Shown: positions 31,853 to 40,045 of the stretch, in pieces | Position numbering within the stretch: the first letter of the stretch is position 1 | Layout of the letters: the number at the start of each line of letters is the position of its first letter | Assembly (NCBI GenBank): GCA_016795285.1 | Contig: JAEUIC010000029.1 | Coordinates: 62,001 to 126,000 of the forward strand | DNA length: 64,000 bases | Origin: Planctomycetota bacterium | GTDB taxonomy: Bacteria; Planctomycetota; B15-G4; SIAN01 | Direction: 5' to 3' | Made by a program: the position numbers and the translations under genes | The notes under the pieces: generated by a model | What the model saw: the letters and a program-made list of their open reading frames with translations, nothing else | Databases searched by the model: none | Told to the model about the DNA's origin: nothing

Positions 31853-34522
31853 TCACTCCTCGTCGCTGCGCTGGTTCACGATCGCGTCGATGGCGGCGCG
31901 GTCGATCTTCACGTGGAAGACCTGGTCGTCCGAGCTGCGCTCGACTTCGATCACGGCGGGGTCGCCGTCGATCGTCGTGCCGCCGAAGCCGCCGGCGGTC
32001 TTCTCGCCGAGCAGCAGCGAGAGGCGCGTCCGGCCGAGGCAGCGGATCGGGAGCTCGATCGGCTGATCGCGCACCAGCGAGATCCCGTCGATCCGCGGGA
32101 GCCGCAGCGCATCCGCCCGCGACATCCGGTCGGGCCCGAAGCGGAACCACTCCTCGTCATCGTCGGCGGCCGAGAGTTCGACGAAGAACTGCAGCGGCGC
32201 GGCGAGCGGCTCGCCCTCGTACTCCAACACGACCGCGACGAACGGCGCCGGCTCGAGGACGATCCGCTCGCTGCTTGCCGGATTGCGCACGACGACGGCG
32301 GCGCGCCCGGCGGCGCCGACCGCGAACGCGGGGAGCGGAGCGTCGGAGCGCAACGTCGTCCGTCCGTCCTCGAAGACCGACACGTTCGGCCGCCGCGGGA
32401 AGGGGAACATCCGCGACCGCTCCGGCCCGAACATCTTCTTCATCTCCTCGATGCGCGCGTCGTCCTCGGCGTTCGGCATCACGATCCAGCCTGCCTCGAT
32501 CGGCTGCCCGTTCTCGTCGACGATCGAGAGCTCGACCTGGTGTGCCGTCGCCGAGAGGTCGATCGGCTCGAGCTCCGCGTCGGCGCCGGGCTCGACCTCG
32601 ATCCCGTCGCGGACGGCGACCACGGTGCCGCCGCGCGTGATCTCGAGGCGCGCGCGACCGATCGGGATCGAAGTCTCGATCACTCCGTCGTCCCCGACGC
32701 CGCCGTGCCAACCGCCGATCGTCTCGCCATCGCTGCGGATCACCGACGTCCCGAAGGCGAGCCCGGCGACCTCCTCCGGGTCCCCCACGATCGGCGCGAC
32801 GATCGTCCCGCAACGCCAGAGCACGAAGCGCAGCTCGGAGGTGGCGTCCGTCAGCTCCTGCAACTCGCTCGCGTGCCAGAGCGGGACGGCGCGCTCCGCT
32901 TCGCCGGGTCCCGCACGGATCGAGAGCCGCCCGCGCGGCGCGTCGCCCCAGATCGTGAAGCGACCATCGACGCTCGTCGATGCCGTCAGCAGTCGATCGG
33001 TGAAGTCGCCTCTGAGCATGCCGGCTTCCGCTGGCAGTGCCGTGACGTTGAGGGTGGCCCCTTCGACCGGCGCGCCGGTGTCATCGACGACGACGCCGCT
33101 CGCGAAGCGGGGTGCGGGACGGACCGTGATCTCGCCGAAATCGAGCGCGCCGATCTCGCGGGTCTTCGGCAGCGCCACCATCCCGCTCGCCTCGATGCCG
33201 TTGCCATCGGCACGCGGGACGACCACCTCGATCCAGGGGACGAACTCCGCGTTCGAGCGACTGCTCGACCATCGACCGATCGGCGCCGACAGCCGGCCGT
33301 CGGCGTCGGTCTTCCCGCGCGCGAGTTCGCGGCGCGTGACTCGCGTGTCGTCATCGTTCCAGAGCACGACCACCTCGGTCGAGGCGAGCGGTTTCCCGTC
33401 CTCGCTGACGATCGCGCCGGTCACCCTCGCCGTCGCCTCGGGATCCGGCTTCGGCGCGACCAGGCGGACCGCGACCGTCTCTCCCGCTTCTCGCGGGCCG
33501 ACGACGACCTGCGTCATGCCTTGAGTGAAGTCATCGCCCTTGTCCGCCGCCACGACCAACGTCAGCCCCGCTTCGACATGGGGCAGCTCGTAGTGCGAAC
33601 GGCCATCGACGACGAACCAGCGGCTCGCGGGCCACCGCGCCTCGGGCCACTCGCCGAGCTTCTCGCGCTCGAACTCCCAGAGTTCGCGCACGGTGAACGA
33701 GCCGACCGTCTCGAGCGGAGCGCCCTCGGCATCGACGAGATCGACGATCAGCCGCCCGGTCGCTGGCAGCGTGAACTCGACCGGCACCTCCGGAAGAGCG
33801 GAGAGCCTCAACCGCTCGCGGAGCGGAGCGCCGAGCGGCGCGTCAACGGCCACCCAGAGTTCGCGCAACGCGGCCGGATCGAGGTTGGCGAACAGGTCGA
33901 TCGGCCCGAACTCCGCGCGACCGGCCGCATCGGTGGCGACGGTCCAGCCGCTCCCGGAGTTCGCGTCATCGGCGCGCGTCCGCAACTCGATCGGCACCTC
34001 GCCGACCGGCCGTCCCTTGCGATCGGTGACCTGCACCGCGAGCGTGCGCCGCGGCTGCAGCGTGAGGACGAGCGGCCGCCCCTTCCGCGCTCGGAGGGCG
34101 CCGGCGTAGCGCTCCCCGCTGCTCGCGACGACTCGCTCGAACGTGCCGACCCGCGTGGTGCCGGCCGCATCGCACCGGACGCTCTTCCCGAACTCGCGCC
34201 GCAGTCGCGCCAGCTCCGGCTCCGGCGCCAGGTCCTCCAGGCCCTCGATGCTCTTCTCGAACCAGGTGACGATCGCATCGGGGACCGGCGCCCCGGCGGC
34301 GTCGACCACCTGGACGAGCGTCCCGTCGCTCGGCGGCTCGACGAGTTCCGGCGGCGCGAGTTCGGTCCGCACCGCTGCGGGCGGCGACGGAGGCGCGTCC
34401 TGCCAGGCGGCGAACGCGAGCGCCGCTGCTGGGAGCGATGCGGCGGCCGGCGCGGCGGCCAGCGCAACGGCCGAACCGACGACGAACACGGCAACCAGCG
34501 CAACGAACGACAGGCGATTCAT
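31853..34522 (-). CDS. Secreted multi-domain beta-sandwich protein (carboxypeptidase-regulatory-like)
   Basis: 889 residues. A signal peptide (SFVALVAVFVVGSAVALAAAP) is followed by at least five sandwich modules with the recurring pattern of a strand, a D.xGxPV turn and an xTDADGR/F turn: VVDAAGAPVPDAIVTW, VTDRKGRPVGEVPIEL, VDAEGAPLETVGSF, VSEDGKPLASTEVVVL, VDDTGAPVEGATLNV and VDENGQPIEAGWIV. This is the carboxypeptidase-regulatory-like/transthyretin-like fold, used for adhesion, cell-surface scaffolding or ligand binding. No enzyme motif is seen. Shine-Dalgarno AAGGGGG lies about six bases before the ATG. It ends two bases before the DUF1501 start, so the two are probably one operon with the DUF1549/DUF1553 gene. 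Confidence 0.8.
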   Translation of the reverse strand: MNRLSFVALVAVFVVGSAVALAAAPAAASLPAAALAFAAWQDAPPSPPAAVRTELAPPELVEPPSDGTLVQVVDAAGAPVPDAIVTWFEKSIEGLEDLAPEPELARLRREFGKSVRCDAAGTTRVGTFERVVASSGERYAGALRARKGRPLVLTLQPRRTLAVQVTDRKGRPVGEVPIELRTRADDANSGSGWTVATDAAGRAEFGPIDLFANLDPAALRELWVAVDAPLGAPLRERLRLSALPEVPVEFTLPATGRLIVDLVDAEGAPLETVGSFTVRELWEFEREKLGEWPEARWPASRWFVVDGRSHYELPHVEAGLTLVVAADKGDDFTQGMTQVVVGPREAGETVAVRLVAPKPDPEATARVTGAIVSEDGKPLASTEVVVLWNDDDTRVTRRELARGKTDADGRLSAPIGRWSSSRSNAEFVPWIEVVVPRADGNGIEASGMVALPKTREIGALDFGEITVRPAPRFASGVVVDDTGAPVEGATLNVTALPAEAGMLRGDFTDRLLTASTSVDGRFTIWGDAPRGRLSIRAGPGEAERAVPLWHASELQELTDATSELRFVLWRCGTIVAPIVGDPEEVAGLAFGTSVIRSDGETIGGWHGGVGDDGVIETSIPIGRARLEITRGGTVVAVRDGIEVEPGADAELEPIDLSATAHQVELSIVDENGQPIEAGWIVMPNAEDDARIEEMKKMFGPERSRMFPFPRRPNVSVFEDGRTTLRSDAPLPAFAVGAAGRAAVVVRNPASSERIVLEPAPFVAVVLEYEGEPLAAPLQFFVELSAADDDEEWFRFGPDRMSRADALRLPRIDGISLVRDQPIELPIRCLGRTRLSLLLGEKTAGGFGGTTIDGDPAVIEVERSSDDQVFHVKIDRAAIDAIVNQRSDEE

Positions 34523-34570
34523 GCAGCACCCCCTTCGCAGAATGCGGCCAGGCAGCGGCCGGAGCGCGAC

Positions 34571-37564
34571 TCAGTCAACGAACAGGAATTCATCGAGGTT
34601 CACCACCACGCGGCACGCAGCCGCGAGGCCGTGGGCCGAAGCGTGGTCGAGCAGCGCCGCGCGCTCGCTCGCGGTCGGCGGGCGAGCGAGCGCCAGCTCG
34701 AAGAGGCGCTCGATCTGCGCCGCCGCGTCGAGCGGCCGCTCGCGTTCGAGGCGCGCGGCGAGTTGCCGGCACTGCTCGATCACGAACGGGTCGTTCAACA
34801 GCGCCAGCGCCTGCAGCGCGGTGATCGTCACGTTGCGCTTCGGCGTCAGCAGCGACGCGTCGGGGCAGTCGAGGCTCTCCATCCACGGGTCGGGGACGCT
34901 GCGGACGGTGAAGCGGTAGATCGCGCGGCGGCGCGCGGCCGGGTCGTTGATGCCGTCGCTCGCGGCGAACTTCGCGTAGTCGTAGATCGGCGAGTGGTCG
35001 TCGGTGAAGACGAAGTGGCGCGCCGACGGGCCGCCGCGCGCGCCATCGGGCCCGCGCCGCTCGAGCCGCCCCGCCATCGCCAGCAGCCCGTCGCGCAGCG
35101 GCTCGGCGTCGAGGCGCGTCCGGTGCATGCGCGCCAGCAGCCGGTTGTCGCCATCGGCCGCCAACGCCGCCGGCGCGCCCTGCGCCTGCTGCCGCCACGT
35201 CGCGCTGTTCAGGATCAGCCGATGGAGCCGCTTCAGCGAGCCGCCGCCCGCCAGGAACTCGCGCGCCAGCCAGTCGAGCAGCTCCGGGTGGCTCGGCAGT
35301 CCGCCCATGTGGCCGAAGTCGTTCGGCGTGTCGACGAGGCCGCGCCCGAAGTGCCACTGCCAGACGCGGTTCACGATCGAGCGCCACGTGAGTGGATGGC
35401 GCGGGTCGACCAGCCACGCCGCCAGCGCCGCGCGGCGCGCCGACTCGTCGGCCTCGGGCGGCAGCGCGAAGCGCGCGGGCAGTTCCGCGACGCAGCGCAG
35501 CGCGCCCGGCTCGGCGACCGCGAGCGGTGCGTTCACGTCGCCGCGCGAGAGCACGTGGATCGGCCGCGGCCGCTCGCTCGGCGTGAAGGCGCCTTCGGGC
35601 GTGAAGCGGGCGGTCGCGGCGTAGACCTTCGCGCGCGGCGGCAACTGCGCCAGCGCCGCGTCGAGCCGCGCGCGCGCGGCGACCCGTTCGCGCCACGCGG
35701 TGCCGTCGACCGCGCCGAGCCAGCTGCTGCCGTCGACGAGGTTCGCGGCGCCCCAGCGCGGCGCCATCTCGATCGAGCTCGACGCGGTGACCGCCCCGCC
35801 CACCGCCACGTTGCGCGCGCCGGCGAAGCAGGCGACCTCCCCGAGCGCGAAGGCGAAGTCACCGGTCCGCTTCCAGAGCTTGGTCGCCGTCACCCGCACC
35901 GCGCGGATCGGCGCCCCGCGCGCGTCGATCACGAGCGGCGCATCGCCGGGATTCGCGACGTCGGCGCCGCGCGCGTCGTGCAGCACGCGCGCATCGGCGA
36001 AGTCGCCGCTCGGCGACGCCTCGACGACGAAGCGCAGCGGGAAGCCGAAGCCCGGCCCCGGCCAGCCGCCGTAGCTCTCGTGCGCCGGGAAGAGCGCGAT
36101 CTCCTCGAGCGCGTGGGCGGCGCCGAGATCGACCGCCACCCACTGCGTCGTCTCGTCCGCAGCGACGATCTCGCCGTGCCAACCGAGCGCGGCGAGCCGG
36201 CGCGCGTCGCCGCCCTCCCCGCCCGCCCCCGCCGCCTCGAGCGCGGCCAGCTCCGCCAGCAACTGCGCGCGGCGCGCGGCCACCGCCGGATCGCGATCGA
36301 ACTCGCGATCGGCGCGCTCGACGCCGGCGAAGACCGCTTGCAGCGCGTAGTAGTCCTGCTGGCCGATCGCGTCGAACTTGTGGTCGTGGCAGCGCGCGCA
36401 GTGGACGGTCGCGCTGGCGAAGCTCGACATCACGTTGGCGACGACGTCGTCGCGATCGAGCAGCCGCGTGATCGCCTTGTCGACCGTCCCCTCGCGCAGC
36501 TCGACGTGGCCGACGTAGTCCCACGGCCCGGCCGCCAGGAAGCCGAGCGCGCGCACCGCGGCCGGCTCGTCCGGCGCGACGACATCGGCGGCGAGCTGCC
36601 GCGCGACGAAGTCGCCCCACGGCAGGTCGCGGTTCAGCGACTCGATCACCCAATCGCGATAGGGCCACGCGTGCGGACGCGGCTTGTCCTTGTCGAAGCC
36701 GTGCGTCTCGCCGAAGTGGGCGACGTCGAGCCAATGGCGCGCGAACCGTTCGCCGTACTCGGGCGCCGCGAGCAGCCGATCGATCAGCCGCTCCCACGCA
36801 CGATCGCCAGCGGCCCGCAGCTCCGCCGTCCCGCCGGCGAGCACGCCCCCTTGGGTGCTCTCGTACTCGAAGGCCGCCACCTCCTCGGGCGTCGGCGGCA
36901 GTCCGGTGAGATCCCATGTCGCGCGGCGGATCAGCGTGCGCCGATCGGCGACGGGCGCCGGCTCGAGTCCCTGCTTCGCCAGCTCGGCGCGCACGAAGCG
37001 GTCGATGGCGTTGCGCGGCGGCTCGATGCCGCGCGCGAGCTGCTCGCGCGTCAGCGGCGGCAGCGGAGTCGACGGCGCCAGCGCCTCGTCGTTGGGCGGC
37101 TCGCTGGGGGCGAGCGGCCGCAGCGACCACCAGTCGCAGCGCGCCGCGAAGGCCGCCTCCGCCGAGCGATCGACGAGGCGCCGCCCCTCCGGCCACGCCG
37201 CCCCTGCCGCGATCCAGTCGCGAAGCGCCGCGATCTCCCCGTCCGCGAGCGGCGCACCGCCCTTCGGCATCCGCGCCTTGCGAGCGCCGTCCGCAGCGAC
37301 ACGCGGCGTGATCGCCTCGATCAGCGCCGAGCCGTCGGGATCGCCCGCGACCAGCGCCGCCTCCCCCGACTTGCCGCCGCGCCGCGCCCCCTCGAACGAC
37401 TCGAGCGAGAGCCCCCCCTTCGCCGCCGCGTCGGAATGGCAAGCGAGGCAGCGCGTCTCGAGCAGCGGCGCGACGACGCGCTCGAAGTCGGGCGCGTCGC
37501 CGGCCGCGGCGAGGCGCGGCTCACCGAGCGCGAGGACGACGACGAGCGGCAGCCCGATCGGCAT
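34571..37564 (-). CDS. Planctomycete cytochrome-c/DUF1549/DUF1553 protein with discoidin-like insert
   Basis: 997 residues from ATG 37564. Signal peptide (PLVVVLALGEPRLAAAG), then PSCyt1 with heme-binding CLACH at 39-43, then DUF1549 (about 140-400, RFARHWLDVAHFGETHGFDKDKPRPHAWPYRDWVI is its hallmark, given here in part) holding a second C-x-x-C-H (CARCH, about 389-393). An F5/8-type-C-like domain follows (WVAVDLGAAHALEEIALFPAH), and DUF1553 (about 720-997) with NRVWQWHFGRGLV, NDFGHMGGLPSHPELLDWL and RRAIYRF. Such proteins are planctomycete-specific, periplasmic and of unproven function, often near sulfatases. Two heme sites suggest redox or electron-transfer. TAGGCT lies eight bases before the ATG. 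Confidence 0.9.
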   Translation of the reverse strand: MPIGLPLVVVLALGEPRLAAAGDAPDFERVVAPLLETRCLACHSDAAAKGGLSLESFEGARRGGKSGEAALVAGDPDGSALIEAITPRVAADGARKARMPKGGAPLADGEIAALRDWIAAGAAWPEGRRLVDRSAEAAFAARCDWWSLRPLAPSEPPNDEALAPSTPLPPLTREQLARGIEPPRNAIDRFVRAELAKQGLEPAPVADRRTLIRRATWDLTGLPPTPEEVAAFEYESTQGGVLAGGTAELRAAGDRAWERLIDRLLAAPEYGERFARHWLDVAHFGETHGFDKDKPRPHAWPYRDWVIESLNRDLPWGDFVARQLAADVVAPDEPAAVRALGFLAAGPWDYVGHVELREGTVDKAITRLLDRDDVVANVMSSFASATVHCARCHDHKFDAIGQQDYYALQAVFAGVERADREFDRDPAVAARRAQLLAELAALEAAGAGGEGGDARRLAALGWHGEIVAADETTQWVAVDLGAAHALEEIALFPAHESYGGWPGPGFGFPLRFVVEASPSGDFADARVLHDARGADVANPGDAPLVIDARGAPIRAVRVTATKLWKRTGDFAFALGEVACFAGARNVAVGGAVTASSSIEMAPRWGAANLVDGSSWLGAVDGTAWRERVAARARLDAALAQLPPRAKVYAATARFTPEGAFTPSERPRPIHVLSRGDVNAPLAVAEPGALRCVAELPARFALPPEADESARRAALAAWLVDPRHPLTWRSIVNRVWQWHFGRGLVDTPNDFGHMGGLPSHPELLDWLAREFLAGGGSLKRLHRLILNSATWRQQAQGAPAALAADGDNRLLARMHRTRLDAEPLRDGLLAMAGRLERRGPDGARGGPSARHFVFTDDHSPIYDYAKFAASDGINDPAARRRAIYRFTVRSVPDPWMESLDCPDASLLTPKRNVTITALQALALLNDPFVIEQCRQLAARLERERPLDAAAQIERLFELALARPPTASERAALLDHASAHGLAAACRVVVNLDEFLFVD

Positions 37565-37572
37565 GGCGCGCG

Positions 37573-37578
37573 AGCCTA
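37573..37578 (-). promoter_or_regulatory. TAGGCT -10 box before the DUF1549/DUF1553 gene (leaderless type)
   Basis: TAGGCT with an 8-base spacer to ATG 37564, no Shine-Dalgarno. The same hexamer precedes rlmN. Confidence 0.42.
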
Positions 37579-37675
37579 GGCGCCCCCGCCCCTTCCCGCC
37601 ACGGTCCACCGCGATCGCCGGCGCCGGCGACCGCCATCTCTCAACGCGGCCGCCGTCGTCGGCGACCGCCACCGT

Positions 37676-38863
37676 TCAGCGGATGACGCCGAGCTTCTTC
37701 CCCACCTTCGTGAACGCCGCGATCGCTCGATCGAGGTGCTCGCGCTCGTGGCCGGCGCTGATCTGCACGCGGATGCGCGCCTGGCCCATCGGGACGACCG
37801 GGTAGCTGAAGCCGATGACGTAGATGCCCTCGGGCAGCAGCTCCTTCGCGAAGGTCTGCGCCAGCTTCGCGTCGCCGAGCATGAGCGGGCAGATCGGGTG
37901 GACACCGGGGCGGATCGCGAAGCCGGCCTTCGTCATCTGCGCGCGGAACCAGGCGGTGTTCTGCTCGAGCTTGTCGCGAAGCTGCGTCGACGCGCTGATG
38001 AGGTCGAAGACCTTGATGGTGGCGGCGACGATCGGCGGCGCGACGGTGTTGCTGAAGAGGTAGGGGCGAGAGCGCTGGCGCAGCAGCGCGACGATCTCGG
38101 CGCGCGCCGCGATGAAGCCGCCGGCCGAGCCGCCGAGCGCCTTGCCGAGCGTGCTCGACACCACGTCGACCCGCCCCATCACGCCGCAGTGCTCGATCGA
38201 GCCGCGGCCGGTCTTGCCGAGGAAGCCGGTCGCGTGCGAGTCGTCGACCATCAGCAGCGCGTCGTGCTTCTCGCACAGGTCGGCGATGGCGGACAGCGGC
38301 GCGATGTCGCCGTCCATCGAGAAGACGCCGTCGGTCACCACCAGCCGGATGCGCGCGCCCTTGGTGGCGACGAGCTTGCTCTCGAGGTCGGCGAGGTCCA
38401 AGTGCTTGTAGCGGTGGCGATCGGCCTTGCAGAGGCGGATGCCGTCGATGATCGAGGCGTGGTTCAGCTCGTCGCTGATGACCGCGCAATCCTCCTTCAA
38501 GAGCGTCTCGAAGACGCCGCCGTTGGCGTCGAAGCAGGAGGAGTAGAGGATCGTGTCGTCGAGGCCGAGGAACTTCGAGATCTTCGCCTCGAGCTCCTTG
38601 TGGATGTCCTGGGTCCCGCAGATGAAGCGGACCGACGACATGCCGAGCCCGTACTTGCCGAGCGCCGCCTGCGCCGCCGCCACCAGCTCCGGGTGCGACG
38701 AGAGGCCGAGGTAGTTGTTGGCGCAGAAGTTCAGCACCTCGCCCGACGCGACGCGGATCGACGCCGCCTGCGGCGAGAGGATGACGCGCTCCTCCTTCCA
38801 GAGGCCGGCGTCGCGGATCTCCTGCAGTTCCTTGGCGTAGTGCGACTTCGAGTTCGAGTACAT
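37676..38863 (-). CDS. kbl: Glycine C-acetyltransferase (2-amino-3-ketobutyrate CoA ligase)
   Basis: 395 residues. A PLP enzyme that cleaves 2-amino-3-ketobutyrate with CoA to glycine and acetyl-CoA. The first half has NFCANNYLGLSSHPELV, GMSSVRFICGTQDIHKELE and SSCFDANGGVFE. The PLP site is complete: DELNHASIIDGIRL, VTDGVFSMDGDIAPL (PLP-binding Asp), DDSHATGFLG and STLGKALGG with the Schiff-base Lys. The C-terminal SAGHEREHLDRAIAAF is typical of the alpha-oxoamine synthase family. Length matches the E. coli enzyme (398). It follows tdh on the same strand with a gap of nine bases, forming the threonine dehydrogenase/acetyltransferase pair. Confidence 0.94.
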   Translation of the reverse strand: MYSNSKSHYAKELQEIRDAGLWKEERVILSPQAASIRVASGEVLNFCANNYLGLSSHPELVAAAQAALGKYGLGMSSVRFICGTQDIHKELEAKISKFLGLDDTILYSSCFDANGGVFETLLKEDCAVISDELNHASIIDGIRLCKADRHRYKHLDLADLESKLVATKGARIRLVVTDGVFSMDGDIAPLSAIADLCEKHDALLMVDDSHATGFLGKTGRGSIEHCGVMGRVDVVSSTLGKALGGSAGGFIAARAEIVALLRQRSRPYLFSNTVAPPIVAATIKVFDLISASTQLRDKLEQNTAWFRAQMTKAGFAIRPGVHPICPLMLGDAKLAQTFAKELLPEGIYVIGFSYPVVPMGQARIRVQISAGHEREHLDRAIAAFTKVGKKLGVIR

Positions 38864-38872
38864 GGCGACCTT

Positions 38873-39976
38873 TCAGGCCGACCGCGTCGGTGCGGCGGCG
38901 GGCTTGCCGTGCGGGTAGAGGACGACCTTCCAGGTCTCGCCGCGGTCGAAGGTGCCCATCGCCTGCTCGAACTGCGTCAGGTCGTACTCGGCGGTGACGA
39001 TCGGCTCGACGTCGAGGCCCGCTTCGAGCATCCCGAGCATCGAGTACCAGGTGCCGTACATCTTGCGGCCGATGATCGCCTGGACGTTCACGCCCTTGAA
39101 CACCACGTTCTTGCTGTAGTCGCGGATCGTCACGTCCTTCTTGCTGGTGAGCCCCAACAAGCAAAGTTGCCCGCCCGGCCGGACGATCTCGAGCGCCATG
39201 TTGATGGCCGGCTCGGCGCCCGACATCTCGAGCACCGCATCGACGCCGTCGCCGGTCCGCTCGCGGATCAGCGCCAACGCCTTCGCGGCGCCGTCGCCGC
39301 GCGTGTCGAGCACGTTGACCGGGATGCGCTGGCCCGCCATGCCCGCCCAGTTGCGACTGCGCTTCAGCGCCTGGTCGGAGACGTCGATCAGGAAGAGCTC
39401 GCTGGCGCCGGCGAACTCGCAGACCGCGGCGGCCATCGCGCCGATCGGCCCGCAGCCGGTGATGGCGATCTTCTTGCCGACGAGGTCGGCGGCGAGCGCG
39501 GTGTGGGTCGCGTTGCCGAGCGCGTCGAGGAAGCCGCCGACGCGCGGGCTGATGCGCGACGGGAGCTTCAACACGTTGCTGGCCGGCACCTTCACGTAGT
39601 CGGCGAAGCAGCCGTCGTGGTGCAGGCCGTAGATCTTGGTCTTGCTGCAGATGTGGCCGCGGCCGGTGCGGCACTGGTAGCAGGTGCCGCAGACGACGTG
39701 CATCTCGGCCGAGACGTAGTCGCCCTCCTTGAGGTCGGCGACGTCCTTGCCGAACGAGTCGACGTGGCCGCAGAACTCGTGGCCGTAGACGACCGGCGTC
39801 TGCATGAACTGGACCGACGGATCCCAATGCCAGATGTGGCGATCGGTCCCGCAGATCCCGGTGGCCTTCACCTTGATCACCACCTCGCCCGGCCCCGGAA
39901 CCGGCTTCGCGCGATCGGTGACCTCGGTGGCGCCATCCTTCGGCGCCGTCTTCACGACGGCCTTCATCATCGGCAC
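38873..39976 (-). CDS. tdh: L-threonine 3-dehydrogenase (zinc medium-chain type)
   Basis: 367 residues from GTG 39976, six bases after GGAGAG; ATGs follow at 39970 and 39967. The NAD-dependent enzyme oxidises threonine to 2-amino-3-ketobutyrate, the substrate of the next gene product. The catalytic zinc site shows TGICGTDRHIW and GHEFCGHV, the structural zinc site has C-G-T-C-x-x-C-x6-C (CGTCYQCRTGRGHIC), and the Rossmann fold has ITGCGPIGAMAAAV. The loop GLHHDGCFADYVKVPASNVLKLP matches bacterial Tdh proteins. Length is slightly above the E. coli enzyme (341) owing to N- and C-terminal tails. It is upstream of kbl in the same operon. Confidence 0.93.
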   Translation of the reverse strand: MPMMKAVVKTAPKDGATEVTDRAKPVPGPGEVVIKVKATGICGTDRHIWHWDPSVQFMQTPVVYGHEFCGHVDSFGKDVADLKEGDYVSAEMHVVCGTCYQCRTGRGHICSKTKIYGLHHDGCFADYVKVPASNVLKLPSRISPRVGGFLDALGNATHTALAADLVGKKIAITGCGPIGAMAAAVCEFAGASELFLIDVSDQALKRSRNWAGMAGQRIPVNVLDTRGDGAAKALALIRERTGDGVDAVLEMSGAEPAINMALEIVRPGGQLCLLGLTSKKDVTIRDYSKNVVFKGVNVQAIIGRKMYGTWYSMLGMLEAGLDVEPIVTAEYDLTQFEQAMGTFDRGETWKVVLYPHGKPAAAPTRSA

Positions 39977-40045
39977 GAGGAGCTCTCCGAAGGAGCGCGG
40001 CGCGCCGGGGATCGACCCGACGCGCCGCGCATCACGCTCGATCTC

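Noticed and set aside
30354..37564. Presence of a sulfatase gene in the DUF1501/DUF1549 cluster
   Set aside because: No C/S-x-P-x-R sulfatase motif is present; DUF1501 shares the fold only.
31913..37579. A 1888-codon plus-strand frame opposite the DUF cluster
   Set aside because: Rich in Arg/His/Asp/Gln without hydrophobic structure; it mirrors the codon use of the minus-strand genes.
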